Positions 12,095 to 23,312 of a stretch of 64,000 bases of DNA are shown piece by piece (the first letter of the stretch is position 1; each line of letters opens with the position of its first letter). Position numbers and translations under genes: made by a program. The notes below the pieces were generated by a model that saw nothing but the letters and a program-made list of their open reading frames with translations, did not search any database and was not told where the DNA came from. The DNA lies in NCBI GenBank assembly GCA_944472135.2, contig OX235264.1:84268319-84332318 (forward strand), in the 5' to 3' direction. The DNA is from Trichobilharzia regenti. Lineage: Eukaryota > Platyhelminthes > Trematoda > Strigeidida > Schistosomatidae.

Positions 12095-13079
12095 CTTCAA
12101 TTTGAAGTCAGTGTAAATAAATTTTACTTGAGCATAATGATGATGCTTTATTGTCGCTCAACTTCATATGCTTGCATATTAGTAGGCGTATGTGTTGTGC
12201 TCATCATGTTCTGCACTGAATAGTGTATGCGTCTGTTTCTCAGTACACTTCCTGATGGAATTTACCACAGCCGATTCACCGGTCACTCTACTGTACTTGT
12301 AATGATCATACTGATTCTTGTTGACCTGGTGGGGCTGGCCGCTAACTCATTGACCTTTACAGTACGTCATCCCTCTAGTGAGCTCAAGTCTGGTCGACTT
12401 ATGCTAGCTGAAGCCAACCAGTATGTTGCTCATTTCGGTTTATTTGAAACGTGTATATACAACTTCTTCTAGGGCGACGGGCTGTAGTGTTGTGGAAAAC
12501 TATCCACCTGGCCCGTCTAGAAGCATGCATTAACTGATATGAATGCACTCAGGTAATGGTATCATTTGAAACACAAATGTGACAGCTGCTAAAAATCCAC
12601 AAATCAGATTGAGAAAGACATTGAAATATTGGGTATTCGAGGATCATTGGTGTTTACTGGCGCATGTGGTTTTCAATGAATTCAACATTAAAATGAATGG
12701 AATGGAGTAGTACGATGATAACATCTTTGATAATTGCTCAACTGCGTGCCACACTGAGCATCACTGGCAATTGTGTGATCAACTGCAATGATATACACAC
12801 ACGTGCGCCTGTTGAGTTAGCCTTCAAGTGGAGAAGTTATGCACTGACGGTAGAGGGTAATCTAATTAGAGTAGAAATTAGAAATATATGCATGAATACT
12901 TTTTGATTAAGGAATCGTGATTTCAAACAGTTTTTAATAGTTTATGAAAGATTTGCTTTTCCAAAATCACCATGAACTGTTGCAGAACCAGGGATGTTTG
13001 TGATGAAATCTATGGAAATGTGGTCAGTATGAATAAACCAAGGAAGAAATCTAAACTGTAAGCATCTACATGTTTTTCA

Positions 13080-13277
13080 TTACAAATTCCCAAATGCCCG
13101 GACAATTACGTAGGTCAAACCAGTAGACTAGGTTCAATTAGATTATGGGAACATAGAAATTCCACTGGATCCAGAATGATTGCCCGTGCCACGTTATATA
13201 AACTGGAGGAAGCCTCAGTCACTGCAATGCATTCACTTGCATGTAATTGCCCAAACGTTGATAATTATCCTGAGTAA
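13080..13277 (+). pseudogene. PLE GIY-YIG scrap, copy in tandem unit 2
   Basis: Second copy of the endonuclease scrap at 7793-7990, with the same frame and the same TAA stop at 13275-13277. It was duplicated with the 5,287-bp unit. Confidence 0.65.
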
Positions 13278-14084
13278 ATATCTCACTTTAGTCCAATAAG
13301 AAATGTTCACACAGAATTAATTCCATTTCTGGTTAAATACTGTCTTGCATTCACAAACAAGTCACACCATACTCAGCTAGTCACATGCTTCCAATGTTTC
13401 ACTGCAGTCGAATTCTACCCAACTGCCAATAGTTTCCACACGTCTACTTCCTGGAAATTGTTGAAATGAATAGTTAGTGAGTGTAATAAAATCAGCATTA
13501 ATCATTGAAGAAACACCAGGCTAAATTGCAAACAGTTTCAGGAAAGCTGAGCGTTCATTTTGCTAAATTTCACCGTTATCTGATGAGCAAATTGAAATAG
13601 GTTTGACGATAGCACATTCTGACATCATCAACAAACCGACAGTCTTTTTATAAATTCAGTGATTCTAAATAGGAGGAATATGAGTAAAAGTACATAGTAC
13701 ATGGTGATTTGCATCTTTAAAAAGTTGAAATGAACAGTTTCTTCCGCATTCACATTGACTGACAGCTCATTCACTGCTGCTAATCCGAATAACAAGTGGA
13801 TAAGACGATAAAATCAACACATAGTGAAATATGTGGTGAAATAATTGATTGAAGTATTGTGAGTGAACACACATATCTAGTTGACTGATGCATTGACAAC
13901 CAGGAATCCAACAATTATTACAACCCCACTTCGTATGTTGATTGATATTCGAATAAACATGATGTGTCCAAAATACCGTATAATATCTAGCATAAAATAT
14001 ACAAATCTCGATTGTGAGGTGTCTGAGTCGCAAATCATAGTCAATCTGCGTCAACAATCGAAAATCAGCACAGCCGTGTTAAAA

Positions 14085-14266
14085 GAGATCCACGCGTTAT
14101 TTAAACAGCTTGTGAATGCCAAATACGGAATTCAGGGACGCGAATAAACAGCGTTCAACAGTAACAAGTACACAAATAAAGCGTATAGAGCACATAGTGT
14201 TCAACTATGAGGAATTAATTACCATACATCAAATAGTGTCGGAATACATTCAGTGAGTTAAACTTC
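14085..14266. repeat. Right terminal inverted repeat of foldback
   Basis: Reverse complement (about 80% by eye) of 3088-3270 over its whole length, including the outermost GTGAGTTAAACTTC at 14253-14266, which mirrors GAAGTTTAACTCAC at 3088. Positions 14085-14191 are also the third copy of the tandem-unit junction sequence. Together the two ends show that the 10.6-kb tandem array sits inside one foldback element. Confidence 0.7.
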
Positions 14267-14906
14267 GATTGCAAACAAATCCGTGTTCGAAAAGTGAGAG
14301 AGCATAGTTTTTACTACTTGCTAATGTCTAGTAGTATAAAGATGAACACAAAAGAAAGAATAGCAAAGAAATGAATTAAACGTATTTCTATTCAGGCTTA
14401 TTGTAAAACAGTTTATTCATGAAGTAGTGTGTCTTATTGTTGGTTAACACTAACTTTGTACACAATCGATTGATCAAATAATTTCAACCTTGAACGCCTG
14501 ATAGTATTCATGAGACGAACAAGTCTACATCTAATAGCTTGAATCAATTTCAGAGCTGAATGTTGGGTGTTCATTATTCGATCAGCTACTTTATGTTCTA
14601 CTGACAAGAATTCAACGGTAGTATATCGTTTGCAACGAGAGAAACAGAGTTTGAATAAATTTTGGAAAATGAAATTTCCATGTATGGTTTTTGTATTCTG
14701 ACCTCACTGTGTACCATTTCGTCAAATGAATAATTCTTCTACCATACACCACTGTGTCGTATCACTGCAATTGCTGTCATTGCTTCTGTGAGAGACGAAA
14801 GTGCAAGGTGACAGGTCTTTCATGATGGAGGAGTGGAGATGTCTGTGTTGGGATACAAAACCACCACATAGTTAGATGACGTGCAGGAGCTGATAAAAGA
14901 TGGAGT
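14267..14906. other. No recognisable gene
   Basis: AT-rich DNA between the foldback terminus and a LINE relic. No ORF of note, no tRNA-like box pair and no match to other parts of the window was noticed. Confidence 0.45.
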
Positions 14907-15962
14907 GTGAAAAGTCAGAACAAAATTTTCCCCCGACAAAATGTTGAGAATAAACAAATTTGCAGTCAGGAATTCGAAAAGGAAATTGTGGTAATACAGA
15001 CTACAAAGTCATTCCGTACTTTTCTGACCAGGAGACTTGTAGAGGAAAAACTATATATAATGAAAGATAAAAGTGGTGTAGAAAGAACTAACTTCTTAAT
15101 AATGTCTGAAATGCAGAGGTTCAATGTAATATATAACCAGAAATTCATATCCTGCAAAATTGTTTCTAATATGTGGAAACTATTCAAGGAAATCACTGGT
15201 GGTAAGCAGATAAACAATATTCCGTATTCTTTTGATGGATGTACTCCTAATAAATCTTTTATATACTTTCCCTTAGATGCCATGCTTCCCAGCATCACTT
15301 ATTTTAATAATAGCCCACTTCCAGGTTTTAACACAAATGATGTTCAAAAATGCCTCAAGTTCCTAAACCCTTCACAGAGGTTAGGTCCAGATTATGTACC
15401 CAGTATTATTTTTTTAAAATGTTAAGATCTATTTAACAAATCTTTCTCCGCTAATATTGTGCCTGCCGTTTGGAAGGACATTAAAGTTGTACCTACACCT
15501 AAATTATCTACTGTCAAATTTAGACCCATTGCTATTGTGATCTCCAGTAAAATATTCCGCCTGACATTTTACATTAAGAAGTTAAGCCACTCGGGTATAA
15601 CTCAACCCCTCCTCTTACAGTTCATAAACTCTTGCATCCTACCTATTCTTCTTTATTGTTCACCCTTATTCTTTCCTGGTTTGCTTAAAAAGGACTATGT
15701 CACAATTCGTAGAATGCTGAAGACTGTCAGTAGGGTGAGCGGTGTCCCAGTGGACCACATAGTTAACGTCTTTTTCGATAGGCACTTGACTTCGTGCAAG
15801 AAATTTGCCAAAAGGATTTTGTCTGACTTGGAGCGTCCACTTTACTCTCAACTTTCATCTTGCATCTCCTCAGGTAGAACAAGAAGTAACTTCAGAAAAC
15901 TGTATGCTCGCACGTCTAAGTATAGAAATTCTGATACCATACTTGGCACGTATTTTATGTGA
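14907..15962 (+). pseudogene. Internally deleted LINE ORF2 relic
   Basis: One reading frame interrupted by a single TAA (15423-15425). The first part has the linker and finger region of a LINE reverse transcriptase: LFKEITGGKQ, then NDVQKCLKFLNPSQRLGPD, and after the stop VPAVWKDIKV and FRPIAIVISSKIF. It then jumps to the post-RT region (LQFINSCILPILLYCSPL and RRMLKTVSRVSGV). The catalytic palm, including the F/YADD motif, is absent, so an internal deletion removed it, near 15560-15580. The clade is uncertain. A related post-RT fragment lies at 50030-50270. It has no catalytic capacity. Confidence 0.75.
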
Positions 15963-16372
15963 TGAGAATAGTGTCAGGCAAGAATTAACTAACCTTCCTC
16001 CATCCATCCTTATACACCTTCAAGCTTTACTTTTATTATTTCTATAATATTTGTGGTCCTGTTGCTTCTTTGTTTTACTCTCATAATTGCAAACACCAAC
16101 TTATCTCTATGACTGCTGTAATCTTTGTTTTTCCCCTCACTATATCATGTAAAGAGAACGTTATATTCAATATTTTTAAACATGTTAGGATTTCTACACC
16201 CCACTGACAGTACTGTGTGAAACAAGCCCACGGCATTTTTCACTTGTGTTATTATTATTACATTAGCAGTTATCATTATTATTATTTCCATTTTATATGC
16301 TGCATGTTTTTGACATTACCCTTATTGTAAATGTGGAAAATTTTTTGTGTCATTAATTTTAGAACAACACAT
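15963..16372. other. Likely LINE 3' untranslated region
   Basis: AT-rich sequence after the LINE relic with an ATT run at 16251-16260. No coding signal is seen. The boundary with the PLE that ends near 16373 is not defined by a visible target duplication. Confidence 0.35.
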
Positions 16373-16416
16373 TTAAGCAAACAATATTGTTTTCAATTAG
16401 ATCTCATCAGGCTTAA
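16373..16416 (-). ncRNA. Canonical hammerhead ribozyme in PLE 3' region
   Basis: Reading the minus strand from 16416 to 16373: stem I TTAAGC, core CTGATGA, stem II GAT-CTA-ATT (3 bp with a 3-nt loop and a G-U closing pair), GAAA, stem III AACA-ATAT-TGTT, H17 = T, then stem I GCTTAA. Stem I is a perfect 6 bp. All invariant residues (C3, U4, G5, A6, G8, A9, G12, A13, A14, A15.1-U16.1) are present. Cleavage is expected between 16379 and 16378. Such ribozymes are known in PLE terminal repeats. Stem II is short, so activity may depend on dimers. Confidence 0.8.
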
Positions 16417-16734
16417 CTCTAATATTTATAAGTTTACAAATAAAATTCAAGTATAAACCAATCATGGTGTTTTGTCTATAGGATAATACGATGGTGAATA
16501 TAAATTGTGCAATTAGTCATAATAGTGGTAATGATAATATTAATAATAGTAATAATAATAATGGTCTTATCAATAATAAGGATGAAAAAATGAGGCAATC
16601 TGTGATAACACGACTGATCACAAACAGCATGGTTAAACACACAAAAATTAGGTGGAAGTAGTCGATAAAGACTAGTAAAAACAAATGAACCGATTACGTA
16701 ATGTTAGATTGTAAGGGAAGGAAATGAAACACGT

Positions 16735-18012
16735 TTATAATGAAGATAAGATTAAGGGATGATAAGAAAGGGGTTGAAAATATAAACAAGGGGTGGTGTA
16801 GAAGTCTTTAGTTGGTTTTGTCTTATTAGGCCAAAGGAGGGATAATGGCTGCACGAACTTCTTTTGAATGCATAGTTTAGGTTTAATAGTTCGAATGCCT
16901 GTCGCCTCAGCTGTGTGCAGTAGACGAATACGAAGTCTATTAGAAAGATTCGGTGGGATACGATGAATTACTTTGAAGGCTTTCGTTTTATCGACTACAT
17001 GACCACTATCAATTAGATGTGACAGAATTGAGCTACGGATTGTTTTTGTCTGTCCTTTGCCAAACCACGATGGGAGATGTTCACTAACACGTTGGCTAAG
17101 CTGTCTAGTAGTACGCCCAATATAACTGTCATCGCAGGTGCAGTTGAATTGATAAATACACATAGATGTGGCAAAACTATCAAGCTTATCCTTCGTTTGC
17201 GTCCCAATCATTCGTCGGCTAGAGAATGACAAACATAGGTGTGCTGCGTAAAATGTTCTACGTATGCTCCTTGAAAGTCTTTGGAATAGAATCTCACTAG
17301 ATAAGTCCCCATTAAATTGTAACTTAATAAATAGAGGTTTCTTATGTGCAGTCAGAGTCCCAGGTTTCTTCTCTGATGGTTTCATATGTTTCTTTATGAA
17401 ACTACTCGGATAACCCATCTCCGTCAAGGAATCGAGAATATATTCAAGTTCCTTTTGTAAGAGGTCCTCCGTACATATCTTCCTTGTTCTGCTCGCGAGA
17501 CATTTTACAACATTTCTTTTATATTTAATGGGCACGTAACTAAGGAAGTGTGTGTATTGCCCTGTGAATGTGCTTTTTCTGTACACGCTTCTCCCAAGTG
17601 ACCCATCTTCTCTCCTACTTAGCAAGACATCCAGGAAATGTAGTTTATTCTCCTGCTCCTCTTCACAAGTAAAGGTAATCGAAGGGTGGATGTTGTTGAA
17701 TTTAAGTAACAATTCGTCTATGTTAAACTCCTCATCAGCTAAGATAAATGTATCATCGACATATCGGTAATACATATCCAACTCCTTGATGGTATCCTTC
17801 AATTTCCAGTTTTCAAGTTTGGCGAGAAAGAAGTCAGCTAATATTGGGCCTAATGGTGAACTCATAGCTATTCCATCTACTTGTCGATAGTATGAATTAT
17901 TGAACACGAAGTAAACATTCATTGTGCATTTAAGAAGTAATTCTTTGAGGCTACACAAGGGGATTCCTAAGTCTAATTGCCTATCGGTGATTTCTTGACA
18001 AATATAATCCAC
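16735..18012 (-). CDS. PLE reverse transcriptase / GIY-YIG endonuclease (partial)
   Basis: 425 codons, open from the first Met, which is internal to the original protein. RT motif B is at residues 46-60 (DGIAM, then SPLGPILADFF). Motif C is YVDD at 84-87. The thumb runs to about residue 260. A Cys-rich linker precedes the GIY-YIG core SYIGRTTRQ at 296-304 with R-x-x-EH following, and HLIDSGH is at 332-338. Motif B reads MSSP where related copies have MGSP, a change that may weaken activity. The last ~25 residues continue beyond the PLSLLWP stretch where the sister element stops. The truncated N-terminus makes it non-autonomous despite the open frame. Confidence 0.8.
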   Translation of the reverse strand: MDYICQEITDRQLDLGIPLCSLKELLLKCTMNVYFVFNNSYYRQVDGIAMSSPLGPILADFFLAKLENWKLKDTIKELDMYYRYVDDTFILADEEFNIDELLLKFNNIHPSITFTCEEEQENKLHFLDVLLSRREDGSLGRSVYRKSTFTGQYTHFLSYVPIKYKRNVVKCLASRTRKICTEDLLQKELEYILDSLTEMGYPSSFIKKHMKPSEKKPGTLTAHKKPLFIKLQFNGDLSSEILFQRLSRSIRRTFYAAHLCLSFSSRRMIGTQTKDKLDSFATSMCIYQFNCTCDDSYIGRTTRQLSQRVSEHLPSWFGKGQTKTIRSSILSHLIDSGHVVDKTKAFKVIHRIPPNLSNRLRIRLLHTAEATGIRTIKPKLCIQKKFVQPLSLLWPNKTKPTKDFYTTPCLYFQPLSYHPLILSSL

Positions 18013-18045
18013 AGTTTCCCAAAGCGGTACGTTAGTGAATTTTAT

Positions 18046-19680
18046 TTATAATTTAAGGAAATTAGATGCAATATTGTGATTAATGCTAAAATTTTTATTC
18101 TGTATCACAAGTACTATTTTTGAAAAGAGTAAATCATTATAATTATTATTGTTAATATTGAAAGACATTTAAATATTCACTTAGGAATACAAAAATCCAC
18201 TATATATCAGTTTATGTGGTCTACACTTCAACTTATGAGTTTTTGATGGTTAGGTGTGCCGATGGGCTTACAATTGTCTCCACGTTGAATGTGAAGCTTA
18301 GATATAATCGGACGCGTATTTTACTGTCTACAACATATTTATGAGCAGTAACCACTTCTTGTTCTTTCTTTCTGTCATAGAATTTTCGAAATTTCAGCGT
18401 TGGAAGGATAAGAATGTGGTTTCAATTGACGATATAAAGCAACTTGGATATCAACTGCTTATTATGACAACATGAGTTTGCTGTGAATATTAATTTTATT
18501 AACTAATACTTATCATTTTTCACAGATATTTATGCATTTAGTTGAATGATAGCATGATAACGATGCGAAGACTTATGCATTCAGTCGAAGTAAATGTTTT
18601 CTTCAAATCTCACAGTAATTTAGGTGCATTTATCTTGTAATCAAAAATACGATACATAGAAACTGACCTACCTTCGTCTTAAAGGATTTAGATGATAATT
18701 TTCTTGCACTGCAGGGCAGCAAGTGATTGCAAGTTGAATATGTGTATCCTCACCTTTTATTATCCACATCCATCTTTCTGCTTAATTTTATCATACAATA
18801 ACTAATGTCCTGTCTTTACTTTCATACATCTCAAAACTTATATTTACTATCTTCATTGTGTTTAGTTCAGTAGCTTAAAGTGAATAACTTATCTTTTTTT
18901 GACTGTTATCATCTGTATCTTTACTAATTCATTATCGAATGCGAGTTATTTATCTTTTGAGAGGTGGAAACCTTGAAGATAATTTCGACTTGTCACTGTC
19001 TTCTACACTCCAATGCAATGTACTGATATCAATAACAGAAGAAAACTACCAATCGAATGACATCCCATTCAATTGTTGTCAAATTGAGAAAAATACTTTC
19101 AAGTAAAATTAATATTTTGGTGAGTGAACGTAATAAGATATTCGATAAATTTTGCACTAAACCTTGGCTGATATAATTTGCTGAACCTGGTAAATTTTAC
19201 TCAGACTTTGCATTTCCCATGTTGAAAATGTTTATCGGTATAGCGTTTCACTTTATTTCCTTCAGCAAGCTTATGCTACCCAGTAATCAAGTAGGACCGA
19301 TCAGTTAAATGTACAAACAGGTTCTATTCGTAATCACTTCTGTTAATTTAAACCGTGGCTTCTCCTTTATCTTCTTTAGTTACTATGATACAATTTAGTC
19401 TTATCAAACCATTATAAGCTGCATTATTATTTGCAAGTGATGTTAGAGGACACATTATTGAGTGATTATAATATGTGTTATTCCCTTCGCAAAAGTCCTC
19501 TCTTTTTCTTAGACGCTGATTTCTGTAGAAGGTTCCATATTAGGTGGTATTTTACGAATTAATAATGACGTCAAGCAATACTGAAATTCACGCACTTCCA
19601 CAAAATGAGAAGCATATGTTACTTTATTATCTTGTATGACATGTTGTGTATAGTTTTTCTAGCATTCTTTGAGTTTAAGT
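18046..19680. other. No recognisable gene
   Basis: AT-rich DNA. Apart from a dispersed repeat at 18219-18300, nothing could be recognised: no ORF above about 60 codons, no pol III boxes and no similarity to the retroelements in this window. Confidence 0.45.
18219..18300 (+). repeat. Dispersed repeat pair, copy 1
   Basis: About 80 bp, beginning CTACACTTCA, with TTGATG, TAGGTGTG and GGCTTAC blocks in the same order as 22418-22498. Identity is roughly 70-75% by eye. The family is unknown and no coding or tRNA-like signal is seen. Confidence 0.4.
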
Positions 19681-19684
19681 ACAT

Positions 19685-19800
19685 TATGGATAAGATTTTA
19701 TTTTGATGAATCGCACAGTGTTATGCAGTAATATTAACTGATGACGTTTCGAGCGCAAACTACTCTTCATAACCATATCAAGTTACTCACACACCTTTTT
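19685..19800 (+). repeat. Dispersed repeat (possible PLE terminus)
   Basis: Matches 46025-46150 over GATAAGATTTTATT, TTATGCAGTAAT, GATGACGTTTCGAGC and TTCATAACCATATCAAG, and matches 1013-1090 in part. On the minus strand a GAG/CTC stem is followed by GAAACGTC, like the second half of a PLE hammerhead, but the CUGANGA half reads ATGAAGA (C3 changed). It is best read as a worn solo terminal repeat. Confidence 0.45.
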
Positions 19801-22417
19801 TTCTTTCATTTATATAAATGAGTGGAATTAATTTGAGATTTGAATAAAAATCTATATAAGATAATGTACATTCTGAAAAAAAAAAATGAATGTTATTGAT
19901 CAATTATAATCAGATGAGAAATAAGACGAGCATTTTTATAGTCAAAATAAGTAACTTGTTAGAATGTTATGGTGGCTCTTTAAGTTCCTCTCCTTTCTCT
20001 AGTGTCGAGCCATTCTCTATTTGACTTCTTTTGGAGAATTTACTGATACATGGCTGTTGTCCTTGAAGCAACTTATGAATGTATTCAACAATATTCAGCA
20101 CAAAAGTGTCTGATAGACATTTATCCATGTTTTTAATTTATTCTCAATCAAACACCACTTTAATATTGCTCTTATTTATTCTTCCACGTAAAAGTATAAG
20201 GTGAATATGATTCACACTAAGAAAGGTTTATGAAAATGCTCTTTATGTTTCATAGACAGAGATTTATGAAAGCATGCATTCGGTGAACCGCGTATGCTGA
20301 CATTTATGGGCACTGCATCACTAACTGACCCAAATAGTGAACACTTTGACTCCATATCAGGTCAGTTCATTTTATACAAGAAACAGTTTAAAAATAACTG
20401 GATGACGTTTCGAACACATTATATGGAGAGAAACTATATCGCTGTATTCACACAACTTTCCAAATTGATACTCAGAAATAAAGTGTGCTCCATATTACTT
20501 GGTTATGTATACCAGATAAAATTCTCCAATGTGGAACTAGCTATATTCTGCCACGGTGCCTATTCTCAATGCTCACATTAACGGTACCACGTATGTATCT
20601 GAAGTGACTGTTTTAGTTGGATAATTCATGCCACTGCGTCGTCAAGCTAATAAAACGTCTTACTAATGAAATAATTAACTCATGAATCCTGACTTATAAA
20701 TGGTCTGGAATTCACTTGCTTACTAACAACTCTAAGGCTACTAAGGAGATAGCAGAATTCACTAAGACGGACTACCTTAACCTGAATTAGCTCATCGAGT
20801 GTGTATTAAAATACCTAATTCACAACTTGAAAGATATAAATTAAACCTTCAATCCAACTTGATCTTATTTGGTAGGCACCAAGAGAATACATTATCTCCC
20901 CGTTTTCATACATTCTTGATGCTTGGAGCACAATTTATCACTGCCTGTGTTTTCGAAGCGATAAAAATTATCCAAAATACTACACAGATTCTTTACCATT
21001 AAAACTTGCATTTTGGAGACTCGTTTAACTTCTTAAATAAACAATCGGTACTTTATTTTAAGGCAGTTGTCTTTAGGTTTAACCAGATCTCTATGAAAAT
21101 ATTCCTTACTAGCGTGTGTAATAAAAGTGTCCACAGAATGTCCAGCCCTATACATCATCACCAAATTTTTATATTACTTTTAAGTATGTTGATTTTATAT
21201 ATTTGTAATCTGAGGGAATTACTGGTAATGGAATTATTTTGTGGCATGAAGAAGTGTCAGGAGTGCCATTTAATCACATAAGACAGTGTAGAATCAAACA
21301 CTTGACTTTCAAGTGGCCATAGGGCTGACTGTTGTACTTGCTATTACGTTTCTGAATGAAATTCAGTTTCTTCTCTATGTGACTGCCTTAGAGACCAGGT
21401 TTTCTGTTTGAATTCAAGCTTAAGTAACAATATTTTCACACATATTACTGTTTTCCGTTTAACCGATATCAACTCATTCCAGTCGTTGGTGATCGTGGAA
21501 ATTAACCCAAAAATGAAAGTATGTCTCGCGCTAATCAGTCTTACAAATTTCAGTTTTAATTATTTCTATGAACTTATCAACCACATCCAAATAAGCAACG
21601 GGTCAAAGGTTGAACAGGCTGTCTAATAAGGTTTTTTCATGTCCAAATCTTAAACTACATCCAGATTTGAGAAATAAACCCTTTACCTTTGTAGCCCTTA
21701 AAATGCTGATTTCAGTTCTGGTCGCTTCCTATAAATATGCATCACGTCGATCTCTGTTCAGTATGTTCATAATACGTCTTGTGACTTAGCACACTGTTAC
21801 GTAGATCACTGACTGAAATATCAGTTGCTTGAAGGTTTTTTGAGACCTATTCCAACGGTTAATTCGCTTTTCTATATAAATATTTTTTAAATGTAAATAA
21901 ATAGTTCAAATAAGGGAATCACACTCAAGGCACATACTGCTATGGAAAGGTGATTGGTACCTACTATCAGAAAATAGGACTACAGAAATTGCATACCGCA
22001 TATTAAGTTCATAAACAAAGATCAAATAGTTTTCCTTCACTACGTACACGCGATACTTTTTCAGCCGATATACGTTTCTCGACATTATTTGAAATTGGTA
22101 CAATTTCCATTGTAACCGACTGCCTGTTATCACCGTCAGTGCACTTCAGGATTACTTACAACCCTTTAATTTCGCTCCACATGATTTCCTCTTTGATAAA
22201 CTCAGATGCCTAACCCTTCGAATACCACTCAAGTTCAACTCATAAGCGTAGGGTGAGATGATACCTAACACCCTCCCCAGTGTATTTTCAGTGCCTACTT
22301 TCATGGGTTGATTTGCTGCGGAATTTATTTGGTAGTAAACGTCGATGCATTATCGACAATATTCAACATAATTAATTTTGAGCTCACGATGGTTCAAAAA
22401 GCATAAGCATTCAGGGC

Positions 22418-22498
22418 CTACACTTCATCTTATGAATATCTTGATGACTAGGTGTGTGAACAGGCTTACGTATCTCATATTGAAACATACTTGTACTT
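22418..22498 (+). repeat. Dispersed repeat pair, copy 2
   Basis: Counterpart of 18219-18300 in direct orientation, sharing CTACACTTCA, CTTATGA, TAGGTGTG, GGCTTAC and a TTGAA end. No target duplication is visible. Confidence 0.4.
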
Positions 22499-23243
22499 TG
22501 AAATCAGTGGCAAATTATAACTTAAAATGTATGGAGCCATTCGCCGCACAATAAATATGCTGGTAACACAAATTTCTGCTAAGAGCTTAGATTGCATGCA
22601 TAGTTGTATGGTTAAAATATCCCAGCTACTCACAGAACGCTGCCATATATGTTTTGATTTCAAACCAGGTTGCAAGATTAAAATCTATTACAACAGACGA
22701 ATGTCAAAGCTGAAATATTCTTTCCTTGTGTCATCAAAGTATATTTCAAATGAAGGCATACTGCACTTCCCGTGCAATGTATATGGCTTTTCATGTTTGA
22801 TTTGAACTCTTAATGGAACTATTACGCTCGATAATTCGATTAAAGGTCTAAATATAATATAATTTGTTTTGTACATGACTTAAAATTTTTAGTGTACTAG
22901 GTGAATGTCATCTTAAGGAGAGTTAATCATTCGCTTAAGAGTTCATTTGAGGTTAAATTTCCTGATGCTATTCTTGTGCAAAAATGAAGCCTAATTTTAT
23001 ATTCGAGAGAAAATGGGCATCAGTTTTACTAATGTGGTATATTCACATCCACAATCTTAGCTCCTAGTGATTTGATATTCGTTGACAAGTTTAATTTAGT
23101 TTCCTGTTCAGTAAATAACTTTGCGCATGGATTGAGTAGTTCTTCTTACTTCAACTTTAAGTAATTAGATTTTAAAGGAAGACATCTTGTAGCATAATAT
23201 TTCCGTAGCATTTTACTTAACTGATATGCACTTATGTAATCAT

Positions 23244-23312
23244 GCTCCCGTGTTCCAGTGGAAGAATATTTGCCTACCATCCGATATTCGATCCTCAACC
23301 GGCCCACTCCTC
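23244..23312 (+). repeat. Possible tRNA-derived SINE relic
   Basis: GTGTTCCAGTGG resembles a pol III A box, and ATTCGATCC about 33 bp later resembles a B box. No cloverleaf closes convincingly, no tail or target duplication is seen, and no second copy was found in the window. The call is weak. Confidence 0.25.

Larger units (their letters stand above)
8798..14084. repeat. 5,287-bp tandem unit, copy 2
   Basis: Second copy of the unit starting at 3511, in direct orientation and joined without spacer. Its first ~107 bp (8798-8904) and the trailing partial copy at 14085-14191 are the same foldback arm sequence, and these two are closer to each other than to the arm at 3511. Content is the same as copy 1: RTE relic, hammerheads and GIY-YIG scrap at +5,287. 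Confidence 0.9.
16373..18045 (-). mobile_element. Penelope-like element 1, 5'-truncated
   Basis: Minus-strand PLE. Coding sequence begins with FTNVPLWETV at about 18042 (no start codon), runs through the RT palm and thumb and the GIY-YIG domain to a stop at 16735-16737, and is followed by a ~320-bp 3' region ending in a hammerhead at 16373-16416. The 3' end shares the palindrome AACAATATTGTT and an ATTAGATCT motif with the PLE at 57232-59735. The N-terminal domain is lost. PLEs copy their RNA at chromosomal sites or ends using RT plus a GIY-YIG nuclease. Confidence 0.85.

Noticed and set aside
20294..20581. 95-codon ORF and similar ORFs across 18-29 kb
   Set aside because: No motif, no homologous copy in the window, and AT-rich sequence of this length yields such frames by chance.
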